64,000 bases of DNA from Actinomyces dentalis DSM 19115. GTDB taxonomy: Bacteria > Actinomycetota > Actinomycetes > Actinomycetales > Actinomycetaceae. Made by a program: the position numbers and the translations under genes. Location of the stretch: NCBI RefSeq assembly GCF_000429225.1, contig NZ_AUBL01000011.1, positions 1 through 64,000 of the forward strand, written 5' to 3'. Position 1 is the stretch's first letter. Each line of letters begins with the position of its first letter. Under the pieces are notes generated by a model. It was not told the origin of the DNA. It was given only the letters and a program-made list of their open reading frames with translations, and ran no database searches. Below, piece by piece: positions 47,850 to 58,502 of the stretch.

Positions 47850-48956
47850 ATGCGCCCCGCCAACCGCCGTTGTTCCGATCCCCCCGCCCGCCAGCGCCGG
47901 CGCGCTCACACCGGCGCCGCCTTCGGCCTGGCCGGGCCGCGCGCCCGCGGAGGGGACCTGGACGAGACCACCGTCATGGAGATCGCGCTGGCCATGCGCG
48001 AGAAGCTGGCCGCCGCCGGCATCACCACCGAGCTCGCCCACGGGGAGACCGGCATCGAACTGCACGGCACCGGCGAGTACGAGACGATGGTCAGCTCCCT
48101 GGGGCCGACCGTCTTCGAGCTCGCCGGTCACGACCGCGGCGAGTGGGACCGCATCCTGGACGTGCGCGTGGACCAGGCCGTCCGGACTCTCGCGAGCGTC
48201 AAGAGGAGGTGGCCCGGCACGCCCGAGCAGTGGCGCGCGGCGGTGCGCACTCGCCTGATCGACCCGGACGTCTCCTGCCGGTACGGGTCGCCGGTGCACC
48301 GGCCCTTCGGCGGCAACCTCGTCCTGACCCTGTACCTGCGACTGGACGGCGGGGTCATGCCGATCTACTCCGAGCACCTGAAGGACTGCCCGCTGAGCGC
48401 CGACGAGCTCTTCGAGGCCGGTCAGCGCAATACCGACCGCGCGCCCCTCGTCCACTGCGGGCCGATCGGCGCCGGGGCCTGGGCGCTGCACGGGGAGGGC
48501 TTCTTCACCGCCTCGAAGGCCGCGAACCTCGGAGCCGTCCTGGACGGGATCGATGTCGGGGCCGACGCCGGAGTGCTCTTCTGCCTGCCCCACAAGCACG
48601 TGCTCGGCCTCCACCCGATCGACCCGGACGACCCGTACTGGGCGCTCAATTCGATGGCGCTGCTCCACCGCGATGAGACCGACCGGCACGTGGACCCGAT
48701 GCTCTCGCCCTTCATCTTCCACCGCGCCCCCACCGGCGAGGTGGAGGCGGTGGCAGTACCGGGCGGGGTCATCTACGACGACCCGCGCGTCCTCATCCTG
48801 CCGGCGCCGCGCTTCGACGCGATCCTCGACGCCGCCGGCTGCGAGAGCACACCGGTGCGATGCGCCGGAGCCGGCGATCGGCTCTCCGGGCGCATGGGTG
48901 CCGGGGGCGGCCTCAGATCTCCTGGACGGGGCGCCGCCGGAACCCGCGCAGGGTGA
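47850..48956 (+). CDS. Hypothetical protein, DUF1444-like
   Basis: A 368-residue soluble protein without signal peptide. The centre (YLRLDGGVMPIYSEHL, SADELFEAGQRN) and the later FLPHKHVLGLHPID-like segment (VLFCLPHKHVLGLHPIDPDD) recall the DUF1444/YtpQ family, a weak resemblance judged by eye. GGAGAGGAGAG precedes the ATG. It overlaps the 3' end of the convergent CAP-domain gene by 44 bp. Confidence 0.6.
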   Translation: MRPANRRCSDPPARQRRRAHTGAAFGLAGPRARGGDLDETTVMEIALAMREKLAAAGITTELAHGETGIELHGTGEYETMVSSLGPTVFELAGHDRGEWDRILDVRVDQAVRTLASVKRRWPGTPEQWRAAVRTRLIDPDVSCRYGSPVHRPFGGNLVLTLYLRLDGGVMPIYSEHLKDCPLSADELFEAGQRNTDRAPLVHCGPIGAGAWALHGEGFFTASKAANLGAVLDGIDVGADAGVLFCLPHKHVLGLHPIDPDDPYWALNSMALLHRDETDRHVDPMLSPFIFHRAPTGEVEAVAVPGGVIYDDPRVLILPAPRFDAILDAAGCESTPVRCAGAGDRLSGRMGAGGGLRSPGRGAAGTRAG

Positions 48957-49926
48957 AGCCGGCGCCGAGCAGCCCGGCGGCGAGCACCAGACCGGTCAGG
49001 GTCACGCCCGTGACCGGAAGGGGACCCCACCCGGAGGACGAGGTCCGCTTGGAGTCGTCGGGGGGCGGGGCCACCGCCACGGGGGCCGGGCTCGACCCCG
49101 CCGAGGCGGAGTCGTCCGCCGGCGCGTTGTCGACGGGCAGCGCCCCCGGATCCGAGGTCCCCGCGGCGGCGGTCGCCCCGGCGGCCTGGCGGGTCGCCTG
49201 CGCCGTCGGCTGCTGGGCGGCCGACGGCGGCGCGCTCGGCTTCTCCGGGGCGGCGGGGGCCTCCTCGGCGGCCTCGGGGGTGGAGGGGTCCGGGGCGGCG
49301 GGGGTCGTCAGGTCGGGCGAGGCCGATGCGGACGGCTCCTGGGGGGCGGTGGGCGCGCCGTCCGTCCGGGTGAGTCCGGAGGCGGCGGCGTCCGGGTAGG
49401 CCGCCAGGCTCTGGGTCACGTACCAGGAGTCGGTGGAGGGGCTGTAGGCGATGCCGATGCCCACGGCGTTGGCGTCGGCGGCCGTCATCTTGGCGCGGTC
49501 CTCCTCGGAGGCCATCCACTGGTCGACGATCTGGCCGGCGACGTCGGCGCCGTCGGCCTTGGCCTGCACGGCGACGATCTCCGCGCTCGAGCTCGAGCCC
49601 GCCGGGTAGGAATTAGCGAAGTTCGGCCTGTGCGAAACGGCGCCGTCGGCGGCCATCTGCTCGGACTGGGCCTGGGCGGCGGCGTCGAGCTGGACGTACC
49701 GCACGAGGGGGGCGCGCCCCATGCCGGCGCGCAACTCGTTGACCCTGCCCAGGATCGTGGCGGCGTAGGCCTCTCCTTCCGCGCTGTCCGGGGTCGGACT
49801 GGCCACGACCGCGGCGACGACGACCGGACCCTGCGGCACAGGGGTCGCAGAGGCAGCCGCCAGGGGAGCGGCAGCGGCAAGCGCTGCGGCGGTCAGCGCC
49901 AGCGGGAAGCGGGCGGGGGTCCTCAT
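48913..49926 (-). CDS. CAP/SCP-domain surface protein with LPVTG sorting signal
   Basis: A 337-residue exported protein. A signal peptide (about 1-28, hydrophobic Ala-rich) is followed by a CAP domain (about 50-160) with RVNELRAGMGRAPLVRY and VGIGIAYSPSTDSWYV, then an Ala/Pro/Ser-rich stalk and the C-terminal sortase signal LPVTG, hydrophobic helix and GFRRRP tail. Sortase would anchor it to peptidoglycan. The usual histidine in the first CAP motif is not obvious, so activity is unsure. GAGAGGACG precedes the ATG. Confidence 0.85.
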   Translation of the reverse strand: MRTPARFPLALTAAALAAAAPLAAASATPVPQGPVVVAAVVASPTPDSAEGEAYAATILGRVNELRAGMGRAPLVRYVQLDAAAQAQSEQMAADGAVSHRPNFANSYPAGSSSSAEIVAVQAKADGADVAGQIVDQWMASEEDRAKMTAADANAVGIGIAYSPSTDSWYVTQSLAAYPDAAASGLTRTDGAPTAPQEPSASASPDLTTPAAPDPSTPEAAEEAPAAPEKPSAPPSAAQQPTAQATRQAAGATAAAGTSDPGALPVDNAPADDSASAGSSPAPVAVAPPPDDSKRTSSSGWGPLPVTGVTLTGLVLAAGLLGAGFTLRGFRRRPVQEI

Positions 49927-50352
49927 CGGTCGTCCTCTCGAGTCGGGACCTGGCTACGATAGCCCATATGAGGCTCGCCGGTCACGGCGAGATAACAGAG
50001 TGCTCACTGAGGGTGGGGAATGGAACCTCAGACTTCACACTCATCCACTGTAGCATCAAACCGTGGAAGGCGGGAAGGCGTCACCGGTCGCGCCCGAGGA
50101 GCCGGGCGATCCCCCGGCTCCCGGGGCCGGATGTCCGGCGGCCGAGCGGATCACCGGTCCGCGCCGGGCCCCGGCGGCCCCGTCCGCGGGCCCCGGCGGC
50201 CCCGTCCGCGGGCCCCGGCGCCCGCGGACGGAGAGAAGTCCCCATTGGGTCCGCACGCGCGCGCCGCCGATCATCGTCCTGACACCGGCCCCGGCCGCCG
50301 GTGGAACCTGACCGCCGTCCGGACGAATCACCGCCAGACAAGGAAACAGCAC
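49927..50352. other. Intergenic gap with GC-only tandem repeats
   Basis: This 426-bp divergent gap separates the CAP-domain gene from the lipoprotein gene. At about 50165-50220 the sequence GGGCCCCGGCGGCCCCGTCC repeats in tandem. Upstream portions (49960-50060) are less GC-rich and probably hold both promoters, but I cannot assign hexamers. No gene is seen. Confidence 0.4.
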
Positions 50353-50931
50353 GTGAGCACCACGATACTCAGGCACATCGTGACCCTGTCCGCCACGGCC
50401 GCCCTCGCGCTCGGCCTGAGCGCCTGCGGTCACAACGCCACGAGCGGCTCCGCCGCGTCCAGCGCCCCGGGGGCGGGGGCGCCGCGGACGGGCGCCCCGG
50501 GGACCGGCCCGGGCGCCCCCGCCCCCGGGGCCTCCGCGATCCCGACCATCCCCGACAACCCGAACGCCGACGTGTCCACCGGCGGCTCCTACACCGCCTC
50601 GGTCGACGGCGCGCCCTACGTCATCGACGACGCCTCCGTCGCCTGCGTCAAGGCGGAGGGCATGACGACCCTCACCGTCGCCTCCCTCAGCAGCACCAGG
50701 GACAAGAGCATCATCGTGCTCCTCAACGACTCCGGCGGCGTCTCCGGGCTCACCATCGGCATCGAGGGCGGTCAGAGGATCAACTACGTCGAGGGCGCGC
50801 CCGTCGGCAGCGCCACGGCCACGATCGACGGCTCGACCTACACCATCACGGGCAGCGCCCCGTACGTGAACACGAGCACCCCGGCCGCCTCCGGGCTCAA
50901 GTCCTACGACATCACCATCACCTGCTCGTAG
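50353..50931 (+). CDS. LpqH-like lipoprotein (19-kDa antigen family)
   Basis: A 192-residue exported lipoprotein with lipobox LGLSAC (Cys25), then a Gly/Ala/Pro linker and a beta-rich domain (GGSYTASVDGAPYVIDDASVAC, GSATATIDGSTYTITGSA, SYDITITCS) like the mycobacterial 19-kDa antigen LpqH. Cys100 and the C-terminal Cys could pair. It starts at GTG 50353 with AAGGAAACAGC upstream. Function unknown; surface-exposed. Confidence 0.75.
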   Translation: MSTTILRHIVTLSATAALALGLSACGHNATSGSAASSAPGAGAPRTGAPGTGPGAPAPGASAIPTIPDNPNADVSTGGSYTASVDGAPYVIDDASVACVKAEGMTTLTVASLSSTRDKSIIVLLNDSGGVSGLTIGIEGGQRINYVEGAPVGSATATIDGSTYTITGSAPYVNTSTPAASGLKSYDITITCS

Positions 50932-50992
50932 CGCCGCACCCGGCGCCGTCGGCCCGCACGATCGACGGCGCCGGCCTGTTAGCGTCGTCCCC

Positions 50993-51739
50993 ATGACCTC
51001 CCACGCGACACCCCCCGGGGCGGCGCCCTCAACCGCGTCCGCCGCCCGCCGCCCCCTGCCCGACCCGGGGCCCATGGCGCTCCAGCCCGAGGAGCCGCAG
51101 GCGCCCGCCTGGTACGCCTGCGGGGCGCGAGCCTTCGCCGACCGCGTCCTGACCGCCCTGGGCCGGCCCGCCGACCGCCCCGGAATCATCGCGGTGGACG
51201 GGCGCAGCGGGGCGGGCAAGACCACGGTCACCTCGCGGCTGACCGCCGTCGTCCCCGACGCGCGAGTGCTGCACATAGACGACCTCGACTGGAACGAGCC
51301 CCTCTTCCAGTGGGACCACCTGCTCGTCGCCGCGCTGACCGGCCTGCGCCGCGACGGCGCCCTCGACATGACGCCCCCGGCCTGGCCGCTCCACGGACGC
51401 GCCGGCTCCATCGTCATCCCCGCGGGCGCGCCGCTGGTGATCGTGGAGGGCACGGGCTCGGGGATGCGCGCCGTCGCCGACCTCGTCGACGTCCACATCT
51501 GGATGCAGACCGACGACGACGTCGCCGAGCGGCGCGGCATCGCCCGGGACACGCGGGACGGCACGAACGGCGACGCCGAGGAGTCCGTCCGCTTCTGGCA
51601 CTGGTGGATGAGCGGGGAGCGCCCCTTCTTCGCCGCCGACCGGCCCTGGGAGCGCGCCCGCTTCATCGTCTCCGGCCAGGCCCTGCCCGGGCTGGCCGAC
51701 GGCGAGATCGCCTGGGCGGACGGCCCCCTGACCCGCTGA
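50993..51739 (+). CDS. P-loop ATPase, uridine kinase-like
   Basis: A 248-residue cytoplasmic protein. Walker A AVDGRSGAGKTTV is near residue 67; VLHIDDLDWNEPLF near 93 and a downstream VIVEGTGSG segment fit nucleoside/uridine kinase-type P-loop proteins. Residues 180-205 (RFWHWWMSGERPFF) are rich in aromatics. The substrate is unknown. It lies 61 bp after the lipoprotein gene, in the same direction. Confidence 0.72.
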   Translation: MTSHATPPGAAPSTASAARRPLPDPGPMALQPEEPQAPAWYACGARAFADRVLTALGRPADRPGIIAVDGRSGAGKTTVTSRLTAVVPDARVLHIDDLDWNEPLFQWDHLLVAALTGLRRDGALDMTPPAWPLHGRAGSIVIPAGAPLVIVEGTGSGMRAVADLVDVHIWMQTDDDVAERRGIARDTRDGTNGDAEESVRFWHWWMSGERPFFAADRPWERARFIVSGQALPGLADGEIAWADGPLTR

Positions 51740-51763
51740 CGTCGGGGCCGGCGGCCCGGCCGC

Positions 51764-53617
<1,854 letters not shown>

Positions 53618-54286
53618 TCAGCGGGTCGGGCGCGGAACGGAGCCGGCAGGCGCGAGTCCTGCGGATGCCGGGCCGGCGGGCGACGACGGCGCGGTCAGGA
53701 CCTCGCCCAGGGCCGCGGTCACGGCGCGGACGGCATCGGCCAGGCGGGTCCTCTGCGGCTCATCCGGAGTGTCCTCGCCGGCCCACAGGTCTATGGCGGT
53801 GCGCTGGATCGCCATGGCCAGGGCGACGACGGCGCGGACCCGGGGATCGTCGGGCGCGGCCCCCAGGCGCCGCGCGACCGCCTCCGCCAGGGAGAGGGAG
53901 ATCGCCCACAGCCGCTCGTGGACGGCCCGCTCCACCTCCGGGTTGTCGCGCACGACCTCGGGGCAGGCCAGGAGCCAGTCGCGCTCGGGCTCGACGGACT
54001 CGGCGCCGGCGGCGAGGAGGGAGCCGAGGTCCTCCAGCAGGGCTCCGGTCCCGGACACGAAGGCCTCGACGTCGTCGGGGTCGGGCGGCTCCAGCCCGAC
54101 GACGAGGAGGTCGGCCTTGGAGGAGAAGTGGTTGAAGACGGTGCGGCGGGAGACCCCGGCGAGGGCGGCGACGTCGTCGACCGTCATGGCGACGTAGCCG
54201 CGCTCGCGGGTCAGGCAGAGCGCCGCCGCCCGGATGGCGGCGCGGGTGCGGCGCGCGTGGGCGATGCGGAGGTCGGGTCTGGTCAT
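53618..54286 (-). CDS. TetR-family transcriptional regulator
   Basis: A 222-residue repressor. The N-terminal helix-turn-helix is TVDDVAALAGVSRRTVFNHF, near residues 34-53; the rest is the variable ligand domain. It precedes the MFS transporter and likely represses the pair; two palindromes directly upstream (54297-54326) are probable operators. Ligand unknown. Confidence 0.9.
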   Translation of the reverse strand: MTRPDLRIAHARRTRAAIRAAALCLTRERGYVAMTVDDVAALAGVSRRTVFNHFSSKADLLVVGLEPPDPDDVEAFVSGTGALLEDLGSLLAAGAESVEPERDWLLACPEVVRDNPEVERAVHERLWAISLSLAEAVARRLGAAPDDPRVRAVVALAMAIQRTAIDLWAGEDTPDEPQRTRLADAVRAVTAALGEVLTAPSSPAGPASAGLAPAGSVPRPTR

Positions 54287-54296
54287 GCCTCAATCA

Positions 54297-54326
54297 TGCA
54301 CTCAGTGCAGGATTGCACTTAATGCA
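54297..54326. promoter_or_regulatory. Tandem palindromic operator of the tetR-MFS pair
   Basis: TGCACTCAGTGCA (54297-54309), a perfect palindrome, is followed 17 bp centre-to-centre by TGCACTTAATGCA (54314-54326), which matches it at all but two positions. The sites begin 11 bp upstream of the tetR start. Spacing and symmetry fit a dimeric TetR operator repeated twice. Confidence 0.7.
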
Positions 54327-54535
54327 GAAATCTGCGAGATTAGTCACTCGACTCCGGCGGCGATCCGGCGATCGCAGCCGCGCCCAGGGGCCGCGCCGGC
54401 CGCCCTCGGCACCGACATCGCCGACCAGGCGGCCCAGCCCGCAGCCCAGATCGACGATGGCGGCCCCGGGGCCCGCGGGGGCCGTGCGATCGCGGCGGTG
54501 CGGGTGGGACTCCTGGGGCGGTCCGGGGCGGGGCG

Positions 54536-54655
54536 TGTCCAAATCTGTTGCAAAGGCGCCCCGGGCCGGGATCGGCCGCGAGAAGAACCGCGGAATATCA
54601 ACGATTCGCTTCCGGCACTTCGACGGGATCCGGGCCTTTGCAACAGATTTGGACA
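54536..54655. repeat. Inverted-repeat element, family C, copy 3
   Basis: A 120-bp element with perfect 22-bp arms (54536-54557, 54634-54655) and an interior closely matching 38065-38184, including AGAAGAACCGCGGAAT. It lies in the 605-bp divergent gap between tetR and the Fic gene, so it cannot be only a convergent-gene terminator. Confidence 0.9.
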
Positions 54656-54821
54656 AACAGCGCCCCTCTGGCGCCCCCGGGGCGGGCTCCGTCGGACCAA
54701 TTCGCCCCACGACGACCGCGGCGCACCCCCCGACACCGCCCTCAGTCCCCGACCGGATCCGCACCGCACCGGAAGACTCGGCCCCGCCTCCGGTCAGGGT
54801 GGCACTCCGGCCGAATCCATG

Positions 54822-54876
54822 ACACGTTAATCATTAACGTGTGATGATCAGCTGTTGTACGACACGTTGTGCAACA
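54822..54876. promoter_or_regulatory. Two palindromes in the Fic gene promoter region
   Basis: ACACGTTAATCATTAACGTGT (54822-54842, 21 bp with a central C) is a perfect palindrome. A second imperfect inverted repeat, with TGTTGTAC and GTGCAACA arms, spans 54853-54876. Both contain ACACGTT. They lie 16-70 bp before the Fic start, directly in front of its GAGGAGGATC ribosome site, so they are probable operators for autoregulation. Confidence 0.6.
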
Positions 54877-54891
54877 TCTTGAGGAGGATCG

Positions 54892-56271
54892 ATGGGACGG
54901 CGGGTCACCCGCTTCTGGGAGAACCCTCACGAGGGCGGCCTGCGCCGCCGGGACCGGCGCTCCGGGGAGTACCGGGCGTACGTTCCCGACCCCCTGGTGG
55001 GGGCCGCCCTGGTCCTGAGTCCGGGCACCGAGGCGCTGGCGGCCCGGGCGGAGGCGCGCGTGCGGGCCCTCGGCGCCCTGCCGGACATGGCGGGGATCGC
55101 ACGGTTCCTCCTGCGCAGCGAAGCGATCGCCTCCTCCCGGATCGAGGGGGTGGCGCCGTCGGCCCACAGGGTCGCCCTGGCCGAGCTGGCGCAGCAGGAG
55201 AAGGTCAGGGGGCTGAGCGAACAGGCCCGCGCCGTCGCCCGCAATGTGACGCTCGTGCGCACGGCGGTGGAGAAGCTCTCCGGCGCACGACCGGTGACCG
55301 CCGACCGTCTGCTGGCCCTCCACCGCAGCCTGCTGCCCGACTCCCCCGAGCACCACGGCATCCGCTCCACCCAGAACTGGGTGGGGGGCTCCTCCTACCA
55401 CCCGCTGGACGCCGACTTCGTGCCGCCGCCGCCCGAGCTGGTGCCGGATCTCGTCGCGGATCTGCTGACGTACCTCAACGGCGCCACCCATGCCCCGCTC
55501 ATCCAGGCGGCGCTCGTGCACGCCCAGTTCGAGACGATCCACCCCTTCGCGGACGGCAACGGCCGGGTGGGGCGGGCGCTCATCCACACGGTGCTGACGC
55601 GCCGGGGGCTCCTCGCCGGCATGATTCTGCCGACGAGCCCGGTCCTGTCGACGCTGAGCGACGAGTACATCGAGGCGCTGTCCTGCTTCCGCAAGGCGGG
55701 GGATCCCGACTGGCCGGACGCGCTGGGCGATCCGGGCGGACCGGGAAAGTCGGGCGATCCGAACGGGCCCAGCAGACCGGGCGGACCGGGCGGGCCGAAT
55801 GAACCAGGCGAGTCCGACGGCGGCCGCGACGCGTGGATCTCGTTCTTCCTCGGGGCCGTCGTACTGGCCTGCGATCAGGCGGAGAGGATCTCCGCCGAAC
55901 TGGCGGACGTACGGGAGGAGTGGAATGAGAGTCTCCAGAAGTGGGTCGCCCGCGAGGGCGGCGGCCGGGCACTGCGGAGAGACTCGGCGGCCCTGCGGAT
56001 CCTGGAGGGGCTGCCGGGCGCCCCGGTCCTCACCATCGCGACGGCGTCGAGGATCTACGGCGTTTCGCGCACGGCCTCATCCCGGGGCCTGGAGACCCTG
56101 CGGGCCGCGGGCATCCTGACCACGGAGTCGATCGGGGCCGGGCGGCGGGCCTACACGGCGCGCGCCGTCCTGGACACGATCACCTGGGTGGAGCGCCGCC
56201 TGGCGAGCACGCGCTTCGACACCCGCATCTGCGCACCCGCGCGGGCTGTCCCCGCAAGGCCCGCGCAGTAG
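54892..56271 (+). CDS. Fic-domain protein with C-terminal winged helix
   Basis: A 459-residue protein of the Fic/DOC family, which modifies proteins by AMPylation or a related transfer. The catalytic motif HPFADGNGRVGR is complete (His217); the class II inhibitory motif SSRIEG (Ser81-Gly86) is intact, so the activity should be self-restrained. A C-terminal helix-turn-helix (ATASRIYGVSRTASSRGLE) follows. A collagen-like Gly/Pro insertion lies at about residues 279-308, between Fic and wing domains. Upstream palindromes suggest autoregulation by the winged helix. Confidence 0.9.
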   Translation: MGRRVTRFWENPHEGGLRRRDRRSGEYRAYVPDPLVGAALVLSPGTEALAARAEARVRALGALPDMAGIARFLLRSEAIASSRIEGVAPSAHRVALAELAQQEKVRGLSEQARAVARNVTLVRTAVEKLSGARPVTADRLLALHRSLLPDSPEHHGIRSTQNWVGGSSYHPLDADFVPPPPELVPDLVADLLTYLNGATHAPLIQAALVHAQFETIHPFADGNGRVGRALIHTVLTRRGLLAGMILPTSPVLSTLSDEYIEALSCFRKAGDPDWPDALGDPGGPGKSGDPNGPSRPGGPGGPNEPGESDGGRDAWISFFLGAVVLACDQAERISAELADVREEWNESLQKWVAREGGGRALRRDSAALRILEGLPGAPVLTIATASRIYGVSRTASSRGLETLRAAGILTTESIGAGRRAYTARAVLDTITWVERRLASTRFDTRICAPARAVPARPAQ

Positions 56272-56353
56272 GGCCGACGGCGGGCCCGGGGCTCAGGCGC
56301 GGTGGACCCGGGCATCGGATGGTGACGAGGATGGTGTCGGTCTCGCCCGGGGC

Positions 56354-56800
56354 TCAGGCGCGGCGGGCCTCGTAGGCCTCGATCTCGCCGACCTTGGGGC
56401 CGTAATCGCTCGTGGGGTCGTGGCGCAGGTCGAGCCAGATGTCGATGAGCGCCCAGGCCGCGGGCGCCGCGATGACGTTCTGGCCCATGCACAGGATCTG
56501 GGCGTCGTAGTTCTCCACCGAGCCTCGCACGGTGATCAGATCGTGGGCGGTCGCGGCCCGCACGCCCGGGACCTTGCCCGCGGCGATGGCGGTGCCCACG
56601 CCGGTGCCGCAGATGAGGATGCCGCGATCGGCCTCCCCCTCGGCAATCGCCCGGCCGGCCCGGAAGGAGACCTCCGGGTAGGTGATACCCGGCGCGGACA
56701 GGTCGACCACGGAGTTCACGCGCCGGTCGACGGCCAACCGCTCCTTGATCGCATCCTTCAAAACGGTTCCGTTGCCCGGGGCGCCAATGACGAGTCGCAT
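56354..56800 (-). CDS. rpiB: RpiB/LacA/LacB-family sugar-phosphate isomerase
   Basis: A 148-residue isomerase of the ribose-5-phosphate isomerase B family. The catalytic cysteine is in GILICGTGVGTAIAAGKVPG and the histidine in AATAHD; the N-terminal VIGAPGNGTVLKD departs from the typical phosphate loop. It may act on ribose-5-phosphate or a tetrulose phosphate. It follows the VOC gene by 36 bp on the same strand. GGAGG lies upstream of the ATG. Confidence 0.85.
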   Translation of the reverse strand: MRLVIGAPGNGTVLKDAIKERLAVDRRVNSVVDLSAPGITYPEVSFRAGRAIAEGEADRGILICGTGVGTAIAAGKVPGVRAATAHDLITVRGSVENYDAQILCMGQNVIAAPAAWALIDIWLDLRHDPTSDYGPKVGEIEAYEARRA

Positions 56801-56836
56801 GCGCCAAGCCTCCCAGGTTCCGCCGCGGAGGGCGAG

Positions 56837-57214
56837 TCAGGCCCCGTCGTAGAAGGCGAGCTCGACGAGGTTGCGATCGGGGTCGCGCACGTAGAGGCTG
56901 CGGACGGGGCCGAGCGCGCCCGCCCGGTCGACGGGGCCGAGCTCGACGGGGACGCCGCAATCGGCGAGGCGCGCGACCGCGTCGTCGGGCTCCCCGACGA
57001 CGACGAGGCACAGGTCGGCGCTGCCGGGGGCGGGGCGGGCGGCGTGCGGGGCGTCGGCGGGGTGGAGATTGATCTTCTGGTCGCCCAGGCGCAGCGCGGT
57101 GCGCCCCCGCCCGAAGGTCACGACGTCCAGCCCCAGGACGCGCGAGTAGAAGTCGACGGAGGCCTCGACGGAGGCGACGGTGAGGACTACGTGGTCGATA
57201 CCGGTGATGCGCAC
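56837..57214 (-). CDS. VOC-family (glyoxalase/dioxygenase-like) protein
   Basis: A 125-residue vicinal-oxygen-chelate fold protein. ITGIDHVVLTVASVEASVDF is strand 1 with the first metal histidine; LGDQKINLHPAD and LYVRDPDRNLVELAFYDGA carry the second strand and the C-terminal glutamate. It starts at GTG 57214. It likely forms an operon with the downstream isomerase gene; activity not known. Confidence 0.85.
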   Translation of the reverse strand: MRITGIDHVVLTVASVEASVDFYSRVLGLDVVTFGRGRTALRLGDQKINLHPADAPHAARPAPGSADLCLVVVGEPDDAVARLADCGVPVELGPVDRAGALGPVRSLYVRDPDRNLVELAFYDGA

Positions 57215-57248
57215 ACCGCGATTGTCCCCCTCCGGCGGACCATTCCCT

Positions 57249-57377
57249 CCGGACTGCGGCTCCCCTTCGAACCGGCGCCCCCGGACGGGCCCCGTCCCCC
57301 GGACTGCGGCGCTCCCCTCCCCCACGACCCGCACCCCGGTTTGCAGTACCCCCATCCCCCGGACTGCGGCGCTCCCC
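57249..57377. repeat. Direct repeats GGACTGCGGC
   Basis: CCGGACTGCGGC starts at 57249, and a longer repeat (core CCCCCGGACTGCGGCGCTCC) at about 57296 and 57356, 60 bp apart. It fills the divergent gap between the VOC and MgtC-like genes. The spacers differ, but only three units exist and the spacing is uneven, so it is not called CRISPR. Confidence 0.6.
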
Positions 57378-57505
57378 GGACGGGCGCAGTCCCGACTCGC
57401 GACGGCGCCCGGGATCCGCTGCACCCCGTTGCACCCCGTGCGGGGCGGCCGGCGCGTAGGCTCGCCGCGTCGAGCGTCGTCGTGCAGCTGCGAAAGCGAG
57501 CCCAC

Positions 57506-58198
57506 ATGGACCTGTTCCACATGCCATCCGCCGGGGAGGTCGTGCCCGCCCTCTTCGTCCTGCTCTTCTGCGGCCTCATCGGGCTGGAGCGCGAAGTGCA
57601 CCGCAAGGACGCGGGAATCAGGACCCACGTCCTCGTGGGGCTGGGGAGCTACCTGTTCACCCTGGTGTCGCTGTACGGCGCGCCGTCGGGGCTCACGGGC
57701 AATATGCGCTGGGACGCGTCGCGGATCGCCGCGCAGGTGGTCTCGGGGATCGGCTTCATCGGCGCAGGGGTGATCTTCTTCGGGCACGACAGCGTCCGGG
57801 GCCTGACGACGGCGAGCGCGATCTGGGTGGCCGCCGCCGTCGGAATGGCGTGCGGGACCGGGATGATCACCGTCGCCGCCCTGGTCGTCGCGCTGTACTT
57901 CGTGGCCGTCCTCGCCCTGACGCCCGTCATCCGCCGGCTCATCCACCGGGATTCCGAGGGGAGACTGCGGATCACGTACACCGACGGGAGGGGGCTCCTC
58001 CGCACGATCCTGGTCAAGGCCTCCGAGATGGGCTTCGAGACCATGGTGACGGCGAGCCGCCAGATGACGCGCAGGGACTGGAAGGGCGCCGTCGTCGACA
58101 TGCGGGTCAGCGGCAAGAAGGACGTCTCCGACCTGTTGTCGGTCCTGTCCATGGTGGACGGGGTGGTCGAGGTCGAGGTCCTCGACGACGAGCACTGA
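57506..58198 (+). CDS. MgtC/SapB-family membrane protein
   Basis: A 230-residue protein with about five helices in the first 140 residues, including the family core VLVGLGSYLFTLVS and VVSGIGFIGAGVI, then a cytoplasmic ACT-like C-terminal domain (about 145-230). MgtC relatives affect magnesium homeostasis and virulence. The start at 57506 has only weak ribosome-site support (AAGCGAG). Confidence 0.85.
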   Translation: MDLFHMPSAGEVVPALFVLLFCGLIGLEREVHRKDAGIRTHVLVGLGSYLFTLVSLYGAPSGLTGNMRWDASRIAAQVVSGIGFIGAGVIFFGHDSVRGLTTASAIWVAAAVGMACGTGMITVAALVVALYFVAVLALTPVIRRLIHRDSEGRLRITYTDGRGLLRTILVKASEMGFETMVTASRQMTRRDWKGAVVDMRVSGKKDVSDLLSVLSMVDGVVEVEVLDDEH

Positions 58199-58370
58199 GC
58201 TCCCCTCCGCCGCGCTCCGGGCCCGGTCGATGGCGGTCCGGGAGCGGCGGGGTCTCCGGAAGCTCCGCCGCCGCTGTCCGGGAGCCTCAGCGGACCGCAC
58301 GGAGATGATCTCCTGGCCAGCGATCCCGCCGTCGCTGTCCGGGAGCAGTCCGGGGGCGTCGACGGTGCGG

Positions 58371-58502
58371 AAAAAGGTGGCCGGCGCGTAACTTTCGGGT
58401 GCGCGACTGCTCCTGCGCACCCGGGGAATGGCGTCATTGCAACACTTCGGGACGGGAGGGGCGCGGGACCGAGGGTGAAAGATACGCGCCAGCCACCTTT
58501 TT
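58371..58502. repeat. Inverted-repeat element, family E, copy 2
   Basis: A 132-bp element with 26-bp arms (58371-58396, 58477-58502) and two mismatches; it shares AAAAGGTGGC and GCGTATCTTT arm segments with 40472-40605. Its 80-nt interior includes GGGGAATGGCGTCATTGC. It lies in the 600-bp gap between two co-directional genes; nothing else is seen there. Confidence 0.85.

Noticed and set aside
57251-57371. CRISPR array in the GGACTGCGGC repeats
   Set aside because: Only three short units, uneven spacing (50 and 60 bp) and related spacer sequence.
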